64,000 nt of DNA from Plasmopara viticola (Eukaryota; Oomycota; Peronosporomycetes; Peronosporales; Peronosporaceae), in contig MBPM02000002.1 in the NCBI GenBank assembly GCA_001695595.3, positions 1,054,001 to 1,118,000 on the forward strand, read 5' to 3'. Shown piece by piece: positions 55,214 through 64,000 of this stretch. Made by a program: the position numbers and the translations under genes. Position 1 is the stretch's first letter. The number at the start of each line of letters is the position of its first letter. The notes below the pieces were generated by a model. The model was not told the origin of the DNA, ran no database searches, and saw nothing but the letters and a program-made list of their open reading frames with translations.

Positions 55214-58200
55214 CTAGCAGATCTTGTCCAAGATCGCACGCATACGCAACTGGAGCGAGTGTTGCACTACTAAAAGGGCGTGTAAGTCGTCAGCATGCAA
55301 CGCACTGGATGTCCCTGTCAACGATTCTCGTAGAAACGTAGCGTTTTCTTCCTCCACCTTCGATAAAAAAGTCAGCAAAAGCAATTCCATCGCATCAAGA
55401 CCATGCGTACCTTTTTAAGAAGTTTTCGAGCCACTTTACTAGTCGATAGCATTGACAAGTCTTCCACACTGTTTGAAACATCGACTTCGCACTTGTTTTC
55501 GTCCTCGACATTCTGGCGTTGGTGCTTTGCCGTTGACATAGACAACGCCATTGCCTTAGCCAGCAGCATGGCCTCCTCATCATCGGAGCGTACGCCTTCC
55601 AGCACGCCTTCATCTTTATCTGTACAAGGCCAAGGATTGTACGATAGTTTCTTGTAGAGCAAAAGGTAAACCGTGTCAGACACTGTGTTGGAAACAAGTC
55701 GATTTATCTCCTTCCAGCTTGACCGCACGACCTTTGTGTCGTTAAACTTAATCCACGGTGATAGCGATGAGTCTTCAAGATGCAGTTGTCGTGTGCTCTC
55801 GTCACTCTCGCGACAAAAGCTAAAGTAATGACCCGAATTGGCTGTGAGTCCAGAGTGCACTAGCACACCGTACAAACCGTAGTGACGCGATACATTCTTC
55901 TGTTTCTCGCGAGTCGAATCATCGTCTATCGGGCCATACACAGCATCCTCTTCTTCTTCTGTAAGTGACGGAAGCGTCAATAATGCCGGAAAACGAACGT
56001 CATGCAAGTACTTGCACGCTTTTTGTTGCGTCCAGTCGTAATACATTCGCTTAAGCGTAATGATCAGGTGTTCAGGTGGCTCAAAGATCACGGTGTGCGT
56101 TCGTGACTCAGTTTTCTTCTGACAAACATCACACAAAAGCGCATTATCACCTCCCAATGTACGCGTTGCGACAAATCGTGACAGCATCGACTCAATGTCG
56201 TGCCGCCACACGCGCTCTGAAAAGACAAGCTGGCCATCTTTCCACTCGGTGCTGTAATCCTTTTTAAACGCTACATGGACGTATACATCCTTAACAAGTT
56301 TCCATTTGCCTCCAATGTTACCAGGAGTCGAGCTAGACGATGCTGTACTGGCTAAAGTTCCACCAAATGATGGCGTCGCAACAGAAAGTGTAGGTTTGGA
56401 AACGCTGCCGGATGTGCCTTCCGCACCACTCCACCATCCATCCATCTCTTTACCCGTTTCATCAAGCGCCAACTCGAATGGGTAACTTGAAGATAAAAAA
56501 TCATTCGTGCTTGCACTCACACCGCCAGCCATCGGGCTATTAATCCTCCAAGCGCCAACAATAGTGCGGACCTTGCCCGTTGTCCCCTTCTGTTGACGCT
56601 TTGAAGTGTAAACAAGTCCACTCATCGAGCCCATTAGCTGAGCATGCAACACAATGCCAAAATTACCTTTCACGGCACGTGTTTCTTCTAATTCTTCGAC
56701 GACCGAAAGACTAAAATAACGGCCAAAAGCTGGCAATGGGCTACTCGTGATCTCGTATGCACCATTAAGTGGGTGGTCTATTGGCTTGAAAATGTCTCTG
56801 GTCTCGCATTTTAAGTAGCAAAGATGAATCGCTACACCACTCGTGCCCTGATTAAGATTAGCTTCCATTCCTAAAGGTGTGTGTTGAATTTTAGTAAATT
56901 CCGTCGGGAGCGAGTCTGGCTGAGACCCAGTAGTCCACATCAACGCGAGATCCATCAAACATTTAACCGAAGCATTCTCGCTACTACCGGTCCGTCGAAA
57001 ACAGATAAAAATGGGAACTCCCGGCGTACCGTCATTTAAATTAGCAGAATGTCCAGCGCGCGTTGTCCTAATACAAATGTAATGCTCCGGTACAGCGTCA
57101 ATTTCGCCGTAAATCACACACACGTCAGTTATGTAGCCATCATTAGGTGCCTCTTCCCGTTTTACTGCCAGGTATAGCGTGTGTGGTGACATTGTTTGAG
57201 CCAAGAGATTTCCTGATCGACCTGAGCACGTCTCACGGATGACCTGCACGTCTTCAGGTACGCATTCGTCCCCACGTAATACCATGATTGCCGAAATAGG
57301 CCATTTGACCTTCACTATTTTCGATGTCTGGATACCCTGAATGACAATAGATTTTCCCTTTCCATCGCCCATAGTACCGTTCATTATGTATGAACGCGCA
57401 GGTTCTCTTTCTGACGATATATCTGGTATGTCTAGGACATCCGTAGCATCGCTAGGTGCAGGACGCAGGTCCACATTAAATAGTTGGCAGCATGACACTT
57501 TTGCATTTTTCCAGTAGCCCGACACGTGATAATTTTTGAGAGGAGGGCCAGGACTCGTATTTACATTAGAAGGATCTGCAGGTACAACCGAATTAACCGA
57601 TTCTGCGGCAATAGACTCCGACCAGCTAGAAAATCGTATTGCAACACAAGACAATTCTCCTTTATCTCCAAATAAACCCTTGAGCAATATCGCATCGGAA
57701 ATTGGTTCAGATACCGATTGTATACGCACCGCCTTCCGTCCTCGGTCTGTGTCTTCACTTCCCATCCAATCACCCTTCAATTGCATGACAGGATCTGGCA
57801 CTGTGCTTGTAGCTGGGATGAGTTCAATAACTTCATAGTCATTATATTTAGGCACTTGACGGGGTGCACGGAAGACGTCAACGGCCAAGATGGGATTGCC
57901 GTGGCCACGCCGAACCATAAGTTGTGGTGGCGCAAATGGCTTGCAATCAGAAAGAGGGTTGGCGATCGGAATCGACGAAAACGGACTTCCAATTGACTGC
58001 CATCCTTGCTCCTCATAAGCGGCTATATCATGCCCGTTCACAAGTTGTAAATCAGTCAAGCAAGGTTCATTACCACCTACTTTTAGCGCCAAGTACTGCT
58101 TTACGTGATCATCATGACTTAGATTAAGTAAGTGATCCACCATTCGATACCCAGGAATTCCACTGTTAACGATCTTTAAGTCTGTAATCGGCATATCACA

Positions 58201-61200
58201 TCGATAGCACAGAAAAACAGTTGCACCATCGCCTTGATTTAAGTCCACTTGAATCTGTTTAAATCCGTCCGGGATCGACTCGTTGCCATATATCACCTGT
58301 AGATCGGTTATAGGTGATCCATTAAGCTCACGACGAAAAAACAAATACACTTGCTTTTTCTCGCCCGCAATTACGCCGCCACCGACGTTAAGGTCAAGCT
58401 CCACGCGCTGAAACCCAGGCATTACTGGCTTTGGATCGGTTGTTGACGCCACCTTTACGATCAACTCCGTGACGGGAATTACCCGTTCGCTGTCATCTTC
58501 CATCGAAGCATCGGTCGTCGCTCGCTCTGGGCATCTTTTAACACAAAGATATACATAAGGAGCCCCATTCCGATCCTTGTTCAAATCCGTGTTTAGACGC
58601 TCGTAACCATCTGGTGTTTGGATATCCATCGACGATCCACTTACTGCTGTGATGCTCGTAATTGGAGTATAGCGGAGGTCAATCATATTCAAAAGAAGCT
58701 CCCAAAAGTACTCGCGATTTACTGAATTTTTGCCACACGTTTTACAAGCTAATATCGTCGCTTGATGCCCGCCAAAAATCGAAGGTATTTCGTCTGCGGT
58801 GTCTTTGTATTGACTTAGTTGCTGGCTTAGTGAATCAACGAGAAAATGTGCAAAATCCGATGTATCCTGCTGACGTCCATTTTTAAATTCAGTCGGTAAA
58901 CAGCGCTGGAGTGCGTGGGTAGCTAAAAAAGGCCGCTGTGAAGCGGTCATTTGAGCAAATAGGTCCTGAATAGTCGCCACTACATTTCCACTACTCATCG
59001 TATCATTATCTGCGTATGGTGGAAAGTAGTTGTTGCCATCACAAGACAAAATCAAGCGTCGAAAGTCTTGAGTCATGTACAGCGTTTGGAGAAAGCTGTT
59101 TTGGTAGCACACATTCGTGAGGTTCTGCTTCATATTCACCATGCCACAATAGTATGGCTGCAGCTCGGTTGGCTTCTTTACGGGATTTGTAGACGCTAAT
59201 CCACAGAAGTCAGACGCATACGGTGATGCAAGACACTTCCAGTCGCCCGACCCATCACCGCGGTACCACTTTCCATCGAAACGTGAGGCAGCATTATCCC
59301 AATACAGAGTACAAGCGTTTGACTGCGACTGGACCGACTTTTTGAATTTACCATTAAACTTCCATGCTCCTTTCTCTGTCAATTGAGCAAGACCACTGAG
59401 CTTTCCATCTTTTTCCAAGTACGTTCCGCGCACGTACTCACCCACAAAAGTCTTGTCTAGCGCTACGTGCATCTTGCCTCCAGTCGTTTCCCACACTGAG
59501 TAGCTCATGCCTTCAGCCTCTAGCAATGAGCCGAAGTTTAAGACTGCTGTCCGCTTGTATTCATCTAAATACCTAACATTCTTCAGCTTGCACGTTCGTG
59601 CATTGACAGCCTGGCCGCTTTCGTCCATTTCTATGCTCATTGGAGAGGATACAGGTGAAGTGGTAACCTTTGATAAAGGTATCACTACTTCTTCGGTTAT
59701 TCCAACAGCAGCCGCAACAGGAACCTCTCGAGTATTCCCACACATGTGGCACGTTGTATTCGATGCTTGGTTGGTCATGGTGCACGCACTACAAGCCCAG
59801 GCATCAGTTGCCATCGGATGATCTGTTTTCAAAGCATCTTCGACCGCACTGTAAAAATTGGTAAGTCCACTATCTGCCTTGCTTTCATGATCCATTCCAA
59901 CAACTTCGGGTTCTGCTTGTTTTGCCCGCAAAGTATCACAAATAGAGCATTTTGTAGCAGTTGCGTCGTTTAGCATTGTACAAGCTTCACAAGACCAATC
60001 CGCGACAGGCTGAGGCTGTTTGATTGAAGCCAGTGCTGTGGAAGTAGACTCTGGTGCCCCAGACGTGTTGATCTCTGGTGCATTATTACCGCATACATTG
60101 CATTGTTTAATGTCATTGCTGTTAATAACTGTACATTTGTTACAGCCCCAGAGTGACGCATGCACTGGCCGACTGAGAGAGGGAAAATCAGAGACATGAA
60201 CAGGACTACTACAGCGGCACATACCACTTCCTCGAACATAACAAGCGCAAGCTGTTGTAATTTCACCCAGCACGATCAGTTCGTGGCCTTCATGACAAAT
60301 TATAGCACACGATCGACAGATGCAACTTCCATGAACTAAACTACACGTCTGACATCCGTACGCTTCTTGGGCAATGGCACTACCGTCTGTGCTCACCCGA
60401 GTACACGTGATTACCTCGTTTGCGCTATTTGTCTCGTTCTTTTCTAATCCTTTTGGTTGTAAAGTGGCATATACACTTCCCAAGATTGACTTTGAAGCCT
60501 CCTTTGGCAAAATATCGCTGATTGATTCAAACGTCCACTCTTTAAGCCTGATTGCAGTTTGCCGATCGGGCGTACTTCTATTCGCTGGAAAAATCAGACC
60601 AGTACGTAGCGCACTAGGTGGTTTCAAAGAAAGAGCGAGTTCTAGATCCACTGCAGCTTCAAAGACCACGCCAATTCCTCTAATAGCGGCTGACAAAATA
60701 CGTCCTGGGAGTTGGTACTTAAACTGGACCTCTGATGGAGCAGTCGAAGAACCCCCGGCAATGCGAAACAGATGTAACAATGGACTCTTCTGCCTCTTTG
60801 ACCAAATATACAATCCGAACTCGTACATCCAAATTCCTGGCGCTACAACATCCATGTTTACTCTAATCAGCATTGCTGAGCCATCATAATGTCTTAGCGA
60901 CGGATCCGCAACGTCGTCAGTCATCAAGTTTGATATGTACGCTGCTTGTGACAACAAGGAGGTAATGTCCCAAAAAGAGGCTTCACACATAGCAAACACG
61001 ACAGTTTTTTGTGCACTCTGTACTTCGACTGCAGATAAGGGTGCAATAGACAACATTGATTGAAAGCCATTCGCAGCTGAAACAGTATTTTGGCGCCATA
61101 ACGCAGCCCCAAATATCCCACAGTCCACTTGAAGTCCACCAATCACTTCGTCCGGTAAAGAGAACTTGCCACAGCCAAAGAAATCTTTTCCAAGCGAGAC

Positions 61201-63333
61201 AGCGAGTAAATTTGCTACCGGAATTTCCTCTGCAGCTGTTGCGGGGGAAAAATTACGTATTGACGTGCTTGTTGCATTGTGCATTGCGTCTGGGGATCGA
61301 TATCCTTCAAGTACACAAGCATGATTTTGCAGCTTTGATAAATCCATCAACAACCGCTCTGTATCTCCGACGAGAGGATAGTACCCGAGTAAATGCCCTT
61401 CTTGACCCGTCAGAGCTCTTAATATGCTCCAATTCTCATCGAGCTTGGAGACGAGCGTAGACCAAATGCGTAAATCGAGCATCTGACCATAAAAACAGCT
61501 CAAACCTCTGCCTTTTTCATTGACATCGCAATTTTCAAAGCTACCACCAAGTGTAAATAGCGACAAACCCGGGGCAGAAGGCCCTGCTTCGTCTAATACC
61601 TTTGATCTTATCGTCTCACCTGCAAGCAAGCCATCAATAAGAAGCACTATCCTCTCATGGCCAAACAGAAGTGTCACATGACAGAAAACTCCGAACCGCA
61701 CAGGATCATGAGAGCTTACACAATATTGTTTTCCGGCAATTCGCCACTCTAAATATCCGGCACTATTTATTAAGAGCTCGAAGTCGTGGCCATTTGCAAG
61801 CACAATTTGAGCTTCGTTGCCACGAGGTGAATACTCTGGACGAATCCAAATCTGGATAGAAAACTCGGTATGATCCCATGTAGACAGTATGGCTTGCTCG
61901 AATATTAAAGTGCTACTAGAGTTACCTTCAGGAGAATACACATAGGCTGGTATATTAGTCGCATCCGTCATTGCATTATTTGCTGCAGTAAGTGACGTCG
62001 TAAGATCAAAACTTCTCTCAACAATCTGCTTTCGCGCCAGCCAAACACCTTGCTGCTCTCCACGGGACCATTTGATGCGCATAAATGACAAATCTAAGCT
62101 AAATACCGCAGAAAACGGTGCAGGATTACTTCCTTTCGTGCTATTCGGGATATTCGGAAGATTAGAGTCTATCGGGCGCTCAGTACCACATGTCGCGCAC
62201 TTTGTCGCGCTCGCTTTATTGTTCATGGTACACGCACGACAGTCCCACGTTGGCGCTACGATCGGAACCATCGGTGCCATGGAGTTATTAGATCGTTTCT
62301 CATCGTAGAGATGTCTCCAATGTCCTTCCAATTCCCACTTTGAATTTGTTATCGACTCTGGATATGCTATTAACACTTGCATCTCAGGTATCTGCTGGAA
62401 CAAATACCCTGCCAACTCTAATTTCTGTTGCTGCTTGTCATCTTCAATCGTTGCCTTAAATTCGTGCGCAAAGCAATTTGTCGTCTTCATCAACAAGACC
62501 GAGCCTGCATTTTGTAATCCCCCACTTCCATGCGGGTCATTAAAACACTCATCTAGCACCCATTTTCCTTCAATAGACGGCAGCAAAGCATCCATTGTTT
62601 CCGCCGGCAACACCCACGCACAGCTTCGTAAAAGTTGCTCGGCTTCTGCAGCCGTGGGTTGGTTAATATGTGACCCAAAACTCGCTCTCATTGCTCGTCG
62701 TAGCGTCATGGCTTCCGCTTCATAACCACGATGACAATGTGCCAATGCAGCACATGCCACTAGTAGCAAATGCACCAGTTCCGGAATACTTTCGCTATTT
62801 TCACTAAATAATTCCGCCAATCTCATGATTTGGACCACGTTTTTCTCATACAGCTCTGCGGAATGCTGAAATCCCACCAGCACGTCAATGTAAAATCTAA
62901 AAGCTCGCTCTCTCGTGTCTATGATCAAGATATTGGTGTAAATAGTATCCAGTAATTGAACCGATACGGCATGAAGTGCGTCCCAGCGTTTGACCAACCT
63001 AAAGCTCTTAAACGTCAGTTGCGCCAATCGAACGAGCCCTGCACAGTGAAAGGATGGATGAATGAGCATGACTCGCAGCAAAGTGAGAAACTTATCAGTC
63101 GAAACGTTAGTGCTCGCTAGCAGCAGTGCTAGATCTTCCGCCACATCATTCGATGCCGACTCGTCACACAGTCTGTTCCAGTAGTGTCGCTGCTCTGCAG
63201 TAAGACCTCGCTCCACATCGACGTGCTTGACGTCAAATTCGGTCTTGTTTCCACCAGTGGAAGCCGAAGCGGCGGCGCTCGCAACCACGCACGCGTCCAA
63301 TAGAGCGCGGAATTGCTCCTTTGCTATCTCCAT
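55214..63333 (-). CDS. Giant multidomain ubiquitin-specific protease
   Basis: Two exons: a 7.9-kb exon (63333-55411) plus a terminal exon (55357-55214), which removes a 53-nt intron (donor gtacgc, acceptor gaag after a pyrimidine tract). The protein is about 2,688 residues. Domains in order: N-terminal helical region; RanBP2-type zinc finger near 361-388; LamG/concanavalin-like sandwich about 475-635; UBR-box-like Cys/His cluster about 994-1043 (C-I-C-R-S-C-A-I-I-C-H-E-G-H); three more RanBP2 fingers near 1062-1085, 1110-1136 and 1177-1200; then the USP catalytic domain. The catalytic Cys is C1409 in N-L-T-N-V-C-Y-Q-N-S-F-L-Q, and the His box is S-G-H-Y-F-S-F with H2502. Between them lie MABP-like repeats (about 1558-1790 and 2012-2178). 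A UIM-like motif (D-D-E-E-A-M-L-L-A-K-A-M-A-L-S-M-S) follows near 2582. It should cleave ubiquitin from proteins; the many binding modules suggest chain or substrate selectivity and membrane contact. Confidence 0.82.
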
Positions 63334-63449
63334 CAGTGCGGATTGGGTGAATTTCTCCCTTCAATGTGAAAAAAGACAATAATATGTAAAAAAACACTTT
63401 TATTGGTCGTTTTGGGAAAAGCTCTTGCTGCCAGTCAGTCGCTCTTGAC
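63334..63449. promoter_or_regulatory. Short bidirectional promoter (USP / NSUN2-like gene)
   Basis: Only 116 bp separate the USP ATG (-) from the NSUN2-like ATG at 63450 (+). A run of A residues and an attggt (CCAAT-box complement) at 63402-63407 lie between them, so both promoters are in this interval. Confidence 0.5.
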
Positions 63450-64000
63450 ATGGGCGGAAACACTCGCGCAGCTTTGCGCCGTGAGAAGAGAAGAAAGCAA
63501 AAGACAAGTACTAGCTCTAACAGTGCAGACGCTGCTACACATTCTCGCAGATTCAAAAAATGCCAGCAAAAGACAGTTTACGACAGCGACTCGGATTCGT
63601 CAGGAATTGGGAATCGTGCTGCCGCCATCCCGCTGCCGTCGTTGGAGGATGCAAATGATGTCATTGATTTCTCTCAACAGCTAGAGACGCACCAAACTGC
63701 AGTAAGCAAACGTGCACGTGCCGAAATGGAGCAACACGCGGTAGTCATGCGCAAGAAAAGATTTCGTGAAGAGAAGGCTGAGAAGATCGTATGGCGAAAG
63801 TTTGATAGGGACAACCGTGACTTTGAGCAGTTCTACGAACGCTGGCTTGGACTTGAAAAGCACGAGTTTAAACGCTTTTTAGCTGTTTTAAAGAAACCAA
63901 TCCCCGTGTACCTGCGGATCAATGGCAATTACACGAATTTGAGCGAGATCGTGACGGGATCATTGGAGCTGGACTTTAATCTAAAAAAGGTTACTGTACC
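63450..64000 (+). CDS. NSUN2/Trm4-like RNA cytosine-5 methyltransferase, 5' part (runs off the window)
   Basis: An open frame from the ATG at 63450 stays open to the last base, so the stop lies outside; 183 codons are visible. The first about 85 residues are basic then Ser/Asp-rich. Then comes F-E-Q-F-Y-E-R-W-L-G-L-E, followed by L-K-K-P-I-P-V-Y-L-R-I-N-G, resembling the pre-catalytic part of NSUN2/Trm4 (F-E-x-F-Y, then R-x-P-L-P-x-x-x-R-I/x-x-G). These enzymes methylate cytosine-5 in tRNA and other RNAs with SAM. The SAM-binding and catalytic Cys motifs would be downstream and cannot be checked. It is head-to-head with the giant USP. Confidence 0.6.
   Translation, partial: MGGNTRAALRREKRRKQKTSTSSNSADAATHSRRFKKCQQKTVYDSDSDSSGIGNRAAAIPLPSLEDANDVIDFSQQLETHQTAVSKRARAEMEQHAVVMRKKRFREEKAEKIVWRKFDRDNRDFEQFYERWLGLEKHEFKRFLAVLKKPIPVYLRINGNYTNLSEIVTGSLELDFNLKKVTV

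Noticed and set aside
57536..58127. Plus-strand open frames inside the USP
   Set aside because: Antisense to the continuous USP coding frame.
1..64000. RxLR or CRN effector genes
   Set aside because: No open frame has a signal peptide followed by an RxLR-EER or an LxLFLAK/HVLVxxP motif.
1..64000. tRNA, rRNA, CRISPR arrays or origins
   Set aside because: No cloverleaf with B-box, no rRNA-like block and no regularly spaced repeats were seen by eye.

Overview
The window reads as nuclear DNA of a eukaryotic microbe, most likely an oomycete and probably an AT-rich downy-mildew-type Peronosporaceae genome. This is an inference from four things. Genes are mono- or few-exon with short (about 45-110 nt) GT-AG introns. 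The gene set is typically eukaryotic: Elp3, UTP18, a Vti1-type SNARE, LETM1, a giant USP and a TKL kinase with N-terminal membrane segments. The spacers hold heavily decayed LINE and MULE-type elements. Gene-rich islands alternate with long AT-rich gene-poor stretches. No species assignment can be made from sequence reading alone.

Layout. 1-5.5 kb: a PNGase A-family glycoamidase (+) converges with a LETM1/EF-hand mitochondrial carrier protein (-). 5.5-13.2 kb: gene-poor, with a decayed LINE (endonuclease and reverse-transcriptase signatures) and a diverged tandem array of roughly 0.9-kb units. 13.2-15.6 kb: a multi-exon kelch-BTB gene. 15.8-16.2 kb: a GC-rich SINE-like insertion between 13-nt direct repeats. 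16.3-18.3 kb: an Elp3 with a C-terminal membrane anchor. 18.3-27.6 kb: gene-poor, with a MULE transposase remnant near 25.2 kb. 27.7-45.4 kb: gene-dense island with a Na/Ca-exchanger-like EF-hand protein, a Vti1-like SNARE, an XRRA1-like LRR protein, UTP18, a DUF3605 protein, a TKL kinase, an MFS sugar-porter-like transporter and a PPR-CDIN1 nuclease fusion. 45.4-53.8 kb: gene-poor. 53.8-64 kb: F-box/LRR protein, a roughly 2,690-residue multidomain ubiquitin-specific protease and the 5' end of an NSUN2/Trm4-like RNA methyltransferase that runs off the window.

How the genes relate. They are mostly independent housekeeping genes. There are two short head-to-head intergenic regions (UTP18/DUF3605 and USP/NSUN2-like) that are candidate bidirectional promoters. 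Two themes recur. Three proteins have mitochondrial features: LETM1, the PPR-nuclease fusion, and the tail-anchored Elp3. Two are tied to ubiquitin (F-box/LRR, giant USP), and the kelch-BTB protein is a possible third. RNA modification or processing is represented by Elp3, UTP18, the PPR-nuclease and the NSUN2-like protein.

The most unusual items are domain architectures rather than a mobile system: the PPR-CDIN1 nuclease fusion; the TKL kinase with a beta-rich domain that resembles one I associate with bacterial TIR/conflict proteins; the giant USP whose catalytic domain is split by about 1,090 residues carrying MABP-like repeats; and the tail-anchored Elp3. Gene models were built by eye from reading frames and GT-AG sites. 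Lengths are therefore predictions.
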